A stretch of DNA of 64,000 nt, taken from Gp6-AA40 sp035263125. Its GTDB lineage: Bacteria; Acidobacteriota; Vicinamibacteria; Vicinamibacterales; UBA2999. This document shows, piece after piece, positions 36,395 through 44,931 of the stretch. Positions within the stretch are counted from its first letter, which is position 1; every line of letters starts with the position of its first letter. The translations under genes and the position numbers were made by a program. The stretch is taken from the NCBI GenBank assembly GCA_035263125.1, contig DATFRP010000100.1, positions 1 through 64,000 on the forward strand. The letters are read 5' to 3'. The notes under the pieces are model-generated. The model was given only the letters and a program-made list of their open reading frames with translations, was not told where the DNA came from and made no database searches.

Positions 36395-39300
36395 ATGCGT
36401 CTCACAGGATCCCACTCCATTCCGATCTCGCGATTGATGCGCCTGTGCGTGATGCTCGTGCCGTTCGCGATGCTCCCTGCTGTGGCACACGCACAGACAT
36501 CGATCACCGGCACCGTACGTGACGCCTCGGGCGCCGTACTGCCTGGCGTCACTGTTGAAGCCTCGAGCCCTGTGCTGATCGAAAAGGTCCGAAGTGCCAT
36601 CAGCGACGGCACAGGTCAGTACCGTCTCACCGAGCTTCCGCCCGGCAAGTACACGATCACGATGAGCCTCTCGGGATTCACGACCGTGAAGCGCGAGGAC
36701 ATCGATGTGAGCGGCGTCGGCGTCATCACGATCAACGCCGACATGCGGGTCGGCACCGTGCAGGAAACGATTACGGTCACGGGCGAGACGCCGGTCGTCG
36801 ATGTGCAGAGCACGCGGCGGCAGCAGGTCATCGACGATGAGACTCTGAAGGCGCTGCCGGCCACACGTGGCTACAACGCGCTCGTCTTCCTGGTCCCCTC
36901 GGTGACCGGTGGCAGCAACCAGATCGATCTGATGCCGGCGATGCGCATCTTCTACAACCACGGTGGTCGCGGCAACGAGGGGCGCACCTACGTCGATGGT
37001 CTGAGCACCGGATCGGCCTTCAACGGCGGAGGCGTGTCGGGCTACATCATCGATACCGCGAACTCGCAGGAAATGCAGTTGACGCTCTCGGGCGGTCTTG
37101 GCGAAACCGAAGTGGGAGGCACCCTCGTCAACTTCATTCCCAAGACCGGCGGCAACATCTATTCGGGTTCGCTCTTCGGCAGCACGGCAGGGGAATGGTC
37201 GCAGGGCAACAACATCGACGATCACCTCAAGTCGCTCGGGCTGGCGCAGCCGGCGGCACTGTACAAGAACTGGGATTACAGCGCATCGCTCGGCGGCCCC
37301 TTCCGGAAAGACAAGTTGTGGTTCTTCGCCAACTACCGCGACTTCGGGAGCTACGAAGACATCCTTGGGATGTACGCGAACCTGAACGCCGGCAATCCGA
37401 ACAGCTGGAGCTACGTGCCCGACCAGAGCATCAAGGCGCGCAACGCAGTCTCGCGGACGGTGACGTCGATGCGTCTCACCGCGCAGGTGACACCGAAGAA
37501 CAAGGTGGGCTTCTTCTTCGACAATCAGCTCGCGTGCGACGGGTCGGCGCTGACAGAGGACGCCGACAGCTGTCGTCCTCGCGGCAAGGACTGGGTTGCG
37601 AGCGGCCTCACGGCGGGCATCTCTCCGTACGCGCCGGAAGCCGCCAGCGGCGCACAGGGCAGTCAGGGTGGTGCGTTCGGATACGCCGATGCGTGGCAGC
37701 GCGTGATGCAGGCGAGCTACACGTCGACGATCACGAGCCGTCTGCTGCTCGAAGCGGGCGCCTCGACCTACATCAGCAAGTGGGGATGGATGGAGCAGCC
37801 GGGCGCGATTCTGAATCTGAACCAGGTCCAGGAGCAGGCGTCCTTGAGCGGTACGTTCGCGGATGGTTCGAAGTGGAGCGTCCCCGCGAACCTGTTCTTC
37901 CGCGCGCTCGACTGGAACTTCAACAACATGCAGAACCCGACGACGTGGCGCGCGGCGCTCTCGTACGTCACCGGCGCGCACAGCACGAAGTTCGGGTACA
38001 TCGCCGCCTACAACCGCACCGACAACTGGAACTTCTACAACAAGACGCGGGTCAACTACCGCTTCCTCAACGGCGTGCCGAATCAGCTGACCATGAACGT
38101 CGGCGACTGGATGATCAAGGATCGGAGTCAGTATCACGCGTTCTACGCGCAGGATCAGTGGACGATCAACCGGGTCACGCTGCAGGGCGCCATCCGGTAC
38201 GATCGCGCATGGAGCTGGTCGCCGGAAGGGCAGGGCGCGACCGGCACCGACTTGTTCAGGTCAGCACCGATCACCTTCCCGCGCACCGATGGAGTGCCGG
38301 GCTTCAACGACATCACCCCGCGGATGGGCGCTGCGTACGACGTGCGCGGCAACGGGAAGACGTCGCTCAAGGTCAATCTCGGGAAGTATCTGCAGGCGGC
38401 GAACAACCAGGATCGCTACACGTTGATGAACCCGGCGCAGGCGACGCGCTTCCAGCGCACGACCAATCGGACGTGGAGTGATACCAGCGGCCTGGGTATC
38501 AATGGCGACTACATCCCGCAGTGCGATCTGATGAATCCCGCGGCCAACGGTGAGTGCGGTCCGTGGCAGAGCCCGTCGTTCGGACAGCCGTTGACCGCGG
38601 CACCGATCAACCCGGCGATTCTCGAAGGCTGGAACGTCCGTCCGTCTGACTGGCAGTTCGGCGTGTCGGTGCAGCAGGAAGTGCTCCCGCGCACGTCGGT
38701 CGAAGTCGGTTACTACCGTCGGTGGTTCAACGGCTTCACCGTGACCGACAATCTGGCGTCGACCGCGGCCGACTACGTGCCGTATACGTTCACCGCGCCG
38801 TTGCATCCGTCGTTGCCGGGCGGCGGCGGCTATGAAGTCACCGGATTGAACCCGAGCACGAACTTCTCGGCCGCGAGCAACTACACGACGTTTGCCAGCG
38901 ACTACGGCGACATGTATCAGTACTGGCACGGCATTGACGTCAACGTGGTCTCGCGAATGAGGAACGGTGTGGTCGTACAGGGCGGCACCAGCACCGGCCG
39001 CGGCGTGCGCGATCAATGCGAGATCACCGCCAAGGTTCCCGAGGCGCTGCTGGTCGGTCTGCCAGCCGTCTGGCAGCAGCCCAGCTCGTGTCATGTCACC
39101 GAGCCGTGGCTCACGCAGATTCGCGGACTCGCGTCGTACACGATTCCGAAGATCGACGTGCAGGTCAGCACGAGCTTCCAGTTCAAGCCGGGCACGCTCG
39201 GGATCGGCGGCAACGACTCGGCTACCAACGGACAGTCGGTCGCCTCCAACTACGTCGTCACCAACGCGGTCGCGGGGACGACGCTGCTGAACAACCAGCA

Positions 39301-39550
39301 GAGTGTGAACCTGCTGCTGCCCGGTCAGGTGTATGGCGATTACGTGCGGCAGGTCGACATGCGCGCAGGCAAGATTCTGCGCTTCGGCCGCACGCGCACG
39401 CTCGTCGGCGTCGACGTATACAACCTGTTCAATGCGAATCCTGGTCTCACGTTCAGTCAGAACTTCACCGGGACCGGCACGACGTGGCTCAATCCAACGT
39501 CGCTGCTGATGCCGCGGTTCGTGCGGTTCAACGTGACGATGGACTTCTGA
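36395..39550 (+). CDS. Large TonB-dependent receptor (tandem copy 3 of 3)
   Basis: The 1051-residue protein begins at an ATG preceded by GCGGAGGA and has a signal peptide (MRLCVMLVPFAMLPAVAHAQ). The domain order is as in the two upstream copies: ITGTVRDASGAVLPGVTVEA, plug (TYVDGLSTGSAFNGGGVSG, GETEVGGTLVNFIPKTGGN) and barrel ending RFNVTMDF. Its N-terminal domain is closest to copy 1, while YHAFYAQDQWTI and DWQFGVSVQ are shared with copy 2. It is bracketed by arrays of the same 18-bp minisatellite, at 36113-36250 and 39557-39707, which could serve as recombination substrates. Confidence 0.93.
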   Translation: MRLTGSHSIPISRLMRLCVMLVPFAMLPAVAHAQTSITGTVRDASGAVLPGVTVEASSPVLIEKVRSAISDGTGQYRLTELPPGKYTITMSLSGFTTVKREDIDVSGVGVITINADMRVGTVQETITVTGETPVVDVQSTRRQQVIDDETLKALPATRGYNALVFLVPSVTGGSNQIDLMPAMRIFYNHGGRGNEGRTYVDGLSTGSAFNGGGVSGYIIDTANSQEMQLTLSGGLGETEVGGTLVNFIPKTGGNIYSGSLFGSTAGEWSQGNNIDDHLKSLGLAQPAALYKNWDYSASLGGPFRKDKLWFFANYRDFGSYEDILGMYANLNAGNPNSWSYVPDQSIKARNAVSRTVTSMRLTAQVTPKNKVGFFFDNQLACDGSALTEDADSCRPRGKDWVASGLTAGISPYAPEAASGAQGSQGGAFGYADAWQRVMQASYTSTITSRLLLEAGASTYISKWGWMEQPGAILNLNQVQEQASLSGTFADGSKWSVPANLFFRALDWNFNNMQNPTTWRAALSYVTGAHSTKFGYIAAYNRTDNWNFYNKTRVNYRFLNGVPNQLTMNVGDWMIKDRSQYHAFYAQDQWTINRVTLQGAIRYDRAWSWSPEGQGATGTDLFRSAPITFPRTDGVPGFNDITPRMGAAYDVRGNGKTSLKVNLGKYLQAANNQDRYTLMNPAQATRFQRTTNRTWSDTSGLGINGDYIPQCDLMNPAANGECGPWQSPSFGQPLTAAPINPAILEGWNVRPSDWQFGVSVQQEVLPRTSVEVGYYRRWFNGFTVTDNLASTAADYVPYTFTAPLHPSLPGGGGYEVTGLNPSTNFSAASNYTTFASDYGDMYQYWHGIDVNVVSRMRNGVVVQGGTSTGRGVRDQCEITAKVPEALLVGLPAVWQQPSSCHVTEPWLTQIRGLASYTIPKIDVQVSTSFQFKPGTLGIGGNDSATNGQSVASNYVVTNAVAGTTLLNNQQSVNLLLPGQVYGDYVRQVDMRAGKILRFGRTRTLVGVDVYNLFNANPGLTFSQNFTGTGTTWLNPTSLLMPRFVRFNVTMDF

Positions 39551-39556
39551 AAGCCA

Positions 39557-39707
39557 GGTGGGGCTGGTAGGGTTGATGGGGCTGGTGGGGTAGATGGGGC
39601 TGGTAGGGTTGATGGGGCTTGTTAGGCGGGCCTTATCTACCCCACCTGCCCTATCCACCCCACCTGCCCTATCCACCTCACTCGCCCCATCCACCTCACT
39701 CGCCCGC
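39557..39707. repeat. 18-bp minisatellite in inverted arrangement
   Basis: Three units close to GGGGCTGGTAGGGTTGAT (about 39560-39620) are followed after GCGGGCC by four inverted units close to TATCCACCCCACCTGCCC (39633-39707). The period is 18 bases in both halves. It fills nearly all of the gap between receptor copy 3 and the CRTAC1-like gene. Confidence 0.88.
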
Positions 39708-39749
39708 CTTTGGTGAGCCCGCCGTTTTCCTGTACGCTCCTTTGAGGGA

Positions 39750-41651
39750 ATGTCTGCGAGACTGACTGAGCACGCTAAAGCGTGCGCGCTACTGGCTTTG
39801 TTGCTGCTGACGGGGTGTCGGAGCGGCGCGTCTTCAGACGCGCCGGCAGCCTCGGCGGCGGGCGGTACCACGAAGCCGACCGAAGACTGGTTCACGGAGC
39901 GCGCAAAAGACACTGGGATCAACTTCACCCACTTCAATGGGATGTCCGGCGAGCAGTACTACCCGGAGATCATGTCGCCCGGCGTCGCCCTGCTCGACTA
40001 CGACAACGATGGGGATCTCGACGTGTACCTCGTCCAGGGCGCGATGCTGGGGAACAAGACGATCAAGGATGCGATCTATCCGCCGGAGGGACCGCCCGGC
40101 GATCGGTTGTTCCGCAACGATCTCGTGATCAATCCCGACGGGACGCGCACGCTGCACTTCACCGACGTCACCACTGAAAGCAAGGTCAACATCACGACCT
40201 TCGGGATGGGCGTCGCCGTGGGTGATTTCGACAACGACGGCTTCGTCGACATCTATCGCACGAGCCTCTCGGGTGCAGTGCTCCTTCACAACAACGGCGA
40301 CCGGACGTTCACTGACGTCAGCGCGAAAGCGCACGTCGCCAATCAGGGTGGATGGGGCGTGTCAGCGGCGTTCCTCGACTACGACCGCGATGGGTGGCTG
40401 GATCTGTTCGTCGGCAACTACTTGATCTACTCGATCGCCGGCGACATCGACTGCCTGTCGGTCACGGGGCAGCACGACTACTGCCCGCCGAACAGCTATC
40501 GTGCGCAGCCGAGCCACCTCTATCACAATCGCGGCGACGGTACCTTCGAGGACGTCACGTCGCGCGCGCTGATTGGCGGTGCATACGGACCGGCGCTTGG
40601 CGTGTCGACGGCCGACTTCAACAACGACGGGTGGATCGACATCTACGTCGGCAACGACGGCCAGCCCAATCAACTGTGGATCAACCAGAAGAACGGCACG
40701 TTCAAGGAGACGGCGTTCCTCTCGGGTACGGCGGTCAGCGGCCAGGGCAACTCCGAGGCGAGCATGGGCATCGACGCCGGCGACTTCGACGACGACGGCG
40801 ACGAGGACCTGTTCATCACGAACTGGCTCGCGCAGATGAATGTCATCTACGTGAACATGGGTGACGGCATCTTCGAAGACCGGAGAGCGGCCACCGGTCT
40901 CGGGCCGCCAAGCCTCGCGAGGACAGGGTTCGGTACCGCCTGGTTCGATTACGACAACGACTCGTGGCTCGATCTCTTCACCGCGAACGGCAGCGTCTCG
41001 ATCGTCGAAGCCCAGGCACGCGCCAAGGATCCGTTCCCGTTGAAGATGATGAATCAGCTGTACCACAACCTCGGAAACGGCCGGTTCGAAGACGTGTCAT
41101 CGAAGGCGGGCAAGGCGTTCACCTTGAGCGAAGTCAATCGCGGGGCCGCGTTCGGTGACATCGACAACGATGGCGACGTCGACGTCCTCGTCGGCACCGC
41201 CGCGGGTCCGACGCGTCTGCTGATCAACAACGTCGGCAACAAGAACCACTGGTTGGGTCTCCGCCTGGCGCAGCCAGTCTCGCCGAAGCCGAAGTCGAAG
41301 GCGGACCCGGTCCCCCCACGCCCGCAGGGCGTTGCCCCACCGGGCTCGAAGAGCCCGGCCCCATTGGACCCGAAGGGTCCGACCCCACCGGGCTCGAAGA
41401 GCTCGGCCCCGATCCGCGACGCCCTCGGCGCCCGCGTCTACGTGATGCGCAAATCGGGTCCCGCACTCATGAGACGCGCGCGTTCCGACGGAAGCTATGC
41501 ATCGGCCAACGATCCTCGCATCGTGGTCGGCCTGGGCTCCTCGGCCGATCCGGTGAGCCTGCGTGTGGTGTGGCCCGATGGCAGGACCGAGGAATTCGCC
41601 AATGTCACTGTCGATCGCTGGACGACCGTCGTCGAGGGGAGCGCGAAGTGA
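39750..41651 (+). CDS. CRTAC1-like FG-GAP/VCBS repeat lipoprotein with ASPIC/UnbV domain
   Basis: The 633-residue protein has a lipoprotein signal (ALLALLLLTGC, lipid on Cys near residue 24). It then has about seven FG-GAP/VCBS-type repeats, seen as calcium-loop-like strings such as DYDNDGDLDVYL, DFDNDGFVDIYR, DYDRDGWLDLFV and DFNNDGWIDIYV, that should fold into a beta-propeller. An ASPIC/UnbV domain closes the chain (GARVYVMRKSGPALMR, VVGLGSSADPVSLRVVWPDG). This domain is split by a proline-rich insert at about residues 510-555 encoded by three tandem hairpins. It is coupled to the TPR gene (GTGA overlap) and follows three TonB receptors, a neighbourhood typical of Acidobacteriota; a role in surface binding of nutrients is inferred. 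Confidence 0.88.
   Translation: MSARLTEHAKACALLALLLLTGCRSGASSDAPAASAAGGTTKPTEDWFTERAKDTGINFTHFNGMSGEQYYPEIMSPGVALLDYDNDGDLDVYLVQGAMLGNKTIKDAIYPPEGPPGDRLFRNDLVINPDGTRTLHFTDVTTESKVNITTFGMGVAVGDFDNDGFVDIYRTSLSGAVLLHNNGDRTFTDVSAKAHVANQGGWGVSAAFLDYDRDGWLDLFVGNYLIYSIAGDIDCLSVTGQHDYCPPNSYRAQPSHLYHNRGDGTFEDVTSRALIGGAYGPALGVSTADFNNDGWIDIYVGNDGQPNQLWINQKNGTFKETAFLSGTAVSGQGNSEASMGIDAGDFDDDGDEDLFITNWLAQMNVIYVNMGDGIFEDRRAATGLGPPSLARTGFGTAWFDYDNDSWLDLFTANGSVSIVEAQARAKDPFPLKMMNQLYHNLGNGRFEDVSSKAGKAFTLSEVNRGAAFGDIDNDGDVDVLVGTAAGPTRLLINNVGNKNHWLGLRLAQPVSPKPKSKADPVPPRPQGVAPPGSKSPAPLDPKGPTPPGSKSSAPIRDALGARVYVMRKSGPALMRRARSDGSYASANDPRIVVGLGSSADPVSLRVVWPDGRTEEFANVTVDRWTTVVEGSAK
41338..41420. repeat. Triple GAA-loop hairpin inside the CRTAC1-like gene
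   Basis: Three consecutive hairpins, CCGGGCTC-gaa-GAGCCCGG, GGACCC-gaa-GGGTCC and CCGGGCTC-gaa-GAGCTCGG, are separated by short cytosine-rich linkers. They lie in frame and encode the peptide pattern PPGSKSPAP / DPKGPTPPGSKSSAP. Confidence 0.9.
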
Positions 41652-43360
41652 AGGTGTTCACCCCGGCGCGCGCCGCGGCCCTCGTGGCGTTGGTGCTGGC
41701 AGGCGCGCCCATGCTCATCGCGACCGAGGCGTGCTCGAAGGCCGAGACGACCGCGACGCCGGCGAAGCAGATTCGTGAGATCACGCTGCCTGATCTCTCG
41801 CGCATGGACGCGACGGTGCAGAATCAGATTCGCGAACGCTACACGAGCGCGCTCGACGCCCGCAAGAAAGGTGTCGGCGACGCCGATCTGAGCGCCGCGT
41901 ACGGGGCATACGGCATGGTGTTGCAGGCCGCTGAGTACTACGAGGCGGCCGAACCGGCGTACTTGAACGCACAGGATCTTGCGCCCGGCGAACTCCGCTG
42001 GCCGTATTTCCTCGGCCATCTGTACAAAAGCCAGGGCCAGACGAAAAAGGCGATTCAGGCGTTCACGCGTTCGCTCGAGCTCGGGCCGAACGAGATCGCG
42101 ACGCTGATCTGGCTGGGTCGCCTCTACCTCGAGGAAGGGCAGCCCGAGCTAGCGCAACCGCTCTTCGAGCGAGCGGCCGCGCTCCCGCCCAAGAACGTCG
42201 CCGTGTTGTCGGGGCTCGGTCAGACGGCGCTCGCCAAGCGCGACTACCCGCGCGCCGTGTCGATGCTCGAGGAAGCGCTGGCGTTCCAACCCTCGGCGCT
42301 CAGCGTCCACTCCCCGCTCGCGATGGCATATCGCGGCCTCGGCGACACGGCCAAGGCGGAAGCGCATCTGAAGCAGTGGCGCAACACGGAAGTGCTCGTT
42401 CCCGATCGTTTGCGGATCGAGCTCGATCTCTCGCTCGAGAGCGGGCTGTCGTACGAGCTGCGGGGCGTTCGTGCGCTTGAAGCGCAGGACTGGAACGCGG
42501 CAGAGGGATTCTTCAGGAAGGGGGTCGCGATCACGACCAGCAGTACGGCGCTCGGTCGTTCGCTGCGTCACAAGCTCGGGACCGCGTTGTTTCTGAAGGG
42601 CGACGTCAAGGGAGCGATGGCGCTCTTCGAGGATGTCGCGAAGCTTGCGCCTGCACAGGGGCTCGACGAATCGTCGGCCAAGGCCTTCTACAGTCTCGGC
42701 GTGATCGCGGCATCGAGCGATCACAACAAGGAAGCGATCGAGCGCTTTTCGTCAGCGGTCCACTACAACCCTAACTACGCAGAAGCGCAGGTCGGGCTCG
42801 CGGACGCGTTACGGCGCGGAGGACGAGTCCAGGAGTCGTTGAAGGCCTACGCCCAGGTCGTCCAGATCAACCCGCGCTCCACCGAGGCGCGCTTCGGGTA
42901 TGCCATCGCTCTGGTTCGTCTGCATCGGTATCGCGAGGCCCGCGATTGGCTCGTCGAAGCGACCCGGCTGCAGCCCGATCAACCCGATCTGTCACTCGCA
43001 CTCGCGCGTGTGCTCGCCGCCGCGCCCGACAACACGGTTCGCGACGGGGCCCGGGCGATGGCCATCGTCGAGGAGTTGTTCAAAGGGCCGAAGACCACGA
43101 CGCTTGGCGAGACGCTGGCGATGGCGCTGGCGGAAGTCGGTCAATACGAGGAAGCCGCCAAGATCCAGCGCGGGGTGCTCGACGCGGCGAAGCGAGGAGG
43201 CGGTCAGGCCGACGTCCGGCAGATGGCCGCGAACCTCCGGCTCTACGAACAGCGCATGCCCTGTCGCACGCCCTGGGCCGACGACGACCCGATCCATTCG
43301 CCGGGACCGCCAGTGGTCCCGGGACTGGCGAGTGCGTCCGAGGCAGCGCCGTCACAGTAG
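41648..43360 (+). CDS. TPR-repeat protein, exported
   Basis: The 570-residue product (GTG start overlapping the preceding stop) has a hydrophobic N-terminus (AAALVALVLAGAPMLIATEAC) that could be a signal peptide; the cysteine does not sit in a good lipobox. The remainder is a series of TPR helices, for example WPYFLGHLYKSQGQTKKAIQ, NEIATLIWLGRLYLEEGQPE, VAVLSGLGQTALAKRDY and NYAEAQVGLADALRRGG. TPR proteins of this kind commonly accompany CRTAC1-like proteins in Acidobacteriota and Planctomycetota and may scaffold them. The stop codon lies within a 15-base tandem duplication (43346-43375). Confidence 0.87.
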   Translation: MKVFTPARAAALVALVLAGAPMLIATEACSKAETTATPAKQIREITLPDLSRMDATVQNQIRERYTSALDARKKGVGDADLSAAYGAYGMVLQAAEYYEAAEPAYLNAQDLAPGELRWPYFLGHLYKSQGQTKKAIQAFTRSLELGPNEIATLIWLGRLYLEEGQPELAQPLFERAAALPPKNVAVLSGLGQTALAKRDYPRAVSMLEEALAFQPSALSVHSPLAMAYRGLGDTAKAEAHLKQWRNTEVLVPDRLRIELDLSLESGLSYELRGVRALEAQDWNAAEGFFRKGVAITTSSTALGRSLRHKLGTALFLKGDVKGAMALFEDVAKLAPAQGLDESSAKAFYSLGVIAASSDHNKEAIERFSSAVHYNPNYAEAQVGLADALRRGGRVQESLKAYAQVVQINPRSTEARFGYAIALVRLHRYREARDWLVEATRLQPDQPDLSLALARVLAAAPDNTVRDGARAMAIVEELFKGPKTTTLGETLAMALAEVGQYEEAAKIQRGVLDAAKRGGGQADVRQMAANLRLYEQRMPCRTPWADDDPIHSPGPPVVPGLASASEAAPSQ

Positions 43361-43375
43361 GCGCCGTCACAATAG
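43346..43375 (+). repeat. 15-bp tandem duplication across the stop codon
   Basis: GCGCCGTCACAGTAG (43346-43360) is followed directly by GCGCCGTCACAATAG (43361-43375). Each copy ends with an in-frame TAG, so gain or loss of a unit keeps a stop. Confidence 0.85.
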
Positions 43376-43700
43376 GGCGCCTGCCGCATTCTTACTAAAT
43401 TGGCTGCAGATGCCTCATATACGACATAAGTGTCGTAGATCGGCACTCGCTCAGCCGTAGGTGCAACGCCGGGGCTCGGTGGCCGAGCAGAGGGTTCAAA
43501 CGTCACCAGACATTTCTGTCGACGCATTTTTGAGCTCTACATAAATGTATGGTCATTCCTGCCACGATTGCGCGGAATTGGCCGAAACGCGGGCATTTCT
43601 CGCTTCAGGTCACGCTCAGCCGTGGCACCTCGCTTGCTCTTCTCGCCGCGGCCCGGGTGGGGCCTCCCGGTCGAGGCCTGCCCCTTCTGAGGTGAGCGGA
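43376..43700 (+). other. Gap and leader of the ammonium transporter gene
   Basis: No supported gene is present. A small perfect hairpin (ACGACA-taag-TGTCGT) lies at 43421-43436 and might be an operator. The transporter frame is open from 43545 but lacks membrane character there; GAGGTGAGCGG precedes the chosen start at 43701. Confidence 0.45.
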
Positions 43701-44927
43701 ATGATCAATCAAGCTGACACTGCTTGGATGCTGGTTTCAACGGCCTTGGTGCTCCTGATGACGCCAGCCCTCGGTTTCTTCTACGGCGGGTTGGTGCGCA
43801 GCAAGAACGCGTTGAACACGTTGATGATGAGTTATATCGCCCTCGGGTTCGTCGGCATTCTGTGGGCGCTCGTCGGCTATTCGCTTGCGTTTACGACCGG
43901 GACGAACTGGCTCGGCGATCTGTCGAACGTGTTCCTCAAAGGTGTCGGCACAGAAGCGCTTGGCACAATCCCGCACGTGCTCCACATGGCCTACCAGGCC
44001 ACCTTCTGCATCATCACCGCCGCATTGATCTCCGGCGCGATCGTCGAGCGCATGCGGTTCTCGGCCTACGTGGTCTTTATTTCTCTCTGGTCGGTCGTCG
44101 TCTACGCCCCGATCGCCCACTGGGTGTGGGGTGGCGGCTGGCTCGCCGACATGCTTGCCCTGGATTTCGCCGGCGGCACCGTTGTGCACGTCAATGCGGG
44201 CGTCGCCGCGCTCGTAGCGGCCATCGTCGTCGGCAAGCGGCAGGAATATCCGTCGTCGTCGCTATTGCCGCACAGCGTGCCCTTCGTGCTGCTCGGCGCC
44301 GGGCTGCTGTGGTTTGGCTGGTTCGGTTTCAACTCCGGCAGCGCGCTGGCCTCCAATGAGCTGGCGAGCCTCGCGTTCGCCAACACCTTCCTCGCCCCGG
44401 CGGCGACGCTCGTCGTCTGGACCTTCCTCGATGCCCTGCGGTCCGGAAAGCCAACCGCAGTAGGCGCGGCAACGGCGATCGTCGTCGGCCTCGTGGCCAT
44501 CACGCCCGCGGCTGGCTTCATCAGCCCGATGAGCGCGATTGCGCTTGGCGCCATTGCGGCTGTCCCAAGCTATCTCGCGCTCATTATCAGAGCGAAGACC
44601 TCGTTGGACGATTCGCTCGACGTTGTCGCCGCTCACGGCGTGGGTGGAACGGTGGGTGCGCTCCTCACCGGTGTGTTTGCGCAGAAAGCGCTGAACTCGG
44701 CGGGCGCCGACGGCCTGCTGTTCGGCAATCCCGGTCAGCTCGGCATTCAGGCGTTGGCGATTCTGACCGCGATCGTCTACAGCGGTGTGATGAGCTTCGT
44801 GCTGCTCAAGGTCGTCGGTCTCGTGATCCCGCTTCGCCCGTCGCGTGCCGACGAAACCGTCGGTCTCGACGTTTCGCTGCACGGCGAGGAAGCGTATCTC
44901 CACGCCGAAGGATCGGGGGCTTCATAG
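43701..44927 (+). CDS. amtB: Ammonium transporter
   Basis: The 408-residue protein begins MINQADTAWMLVSTALVLLM and has eleven predicted membrane helices with the Amt family landmarks ALGFFYGGLVRSKNALN (near residue 25), the ammonium path segment DFAGGTVVHVNAGVAAL with its pore histidine, GLLWFGWFGFNSGSAL and AAHGVGGTVGALLTG with the second histidine. It lets ammonium enter the cell as a nitrogen source. There is no GlnK gene adjacent, unlike the usual glnK-amtB pair. It is followed 4 bases later by the HemD-like gene, which supplies a possible link to sirohaem for the nitrite reductase at 762-3574. Confidence 0.95.
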   Translation: MINQADTAWMLVSTALVLLMTPALGFFYGGLVRSKNALNTLMMSYIALGFVGILWALVGYSLAFTTGTNWLGDLSNVFLKGVGTEALGTIPHVLHMAYQATFCIITAALISGAIVERMRFSAYVVFISLWSVVVYAPIAHWVWGGGWLADMLALDFAGGTVVHVNAGVAALVAAIVVGKRQEYPSSSLLPHSVPFVLLGAGLLWFGWFGFNSGSALASNELASLAFANTFLAPAATLVVWTFLDALRSGKPTAVGAATAIVVGLVAITPAAGFISPMSAIALGAIAAVPSYLALIIRAKTSLDDSLDVVAAHGVGGTVGALLTGVFAQKALNSAGADGLLFGNPGQLGIQALAILTAIVYSGVMSFVLLKVVGLVIPLRPSRADETVGLDVSLHGEEAYLHAEGSGAS

Positions 44928-44931
44928 AACA

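Noticed and set aside
36302..38137. Long reverse-strand open frame of 611 codons
   Set aside because: It is the antisense of a clear TonB receptor gene; its composition (rich in His, Arg, Asp) is that of a shadow frame in high-GC DNA.
38261..39937. Reverse-strand open frame of 558 codons with repeats such as SPINPTSPIYP
   Set aside because: The repeats come from translating the 18-bp minisatellite, and most of the rest is antisense to receptor copy 3.
43470..43515. tRNA-like stretch around GGTTCAAAC
   Set aside because: The T-loop-like string is present but no acceptor stem, D-arm or anticodon arm can be paired around it.
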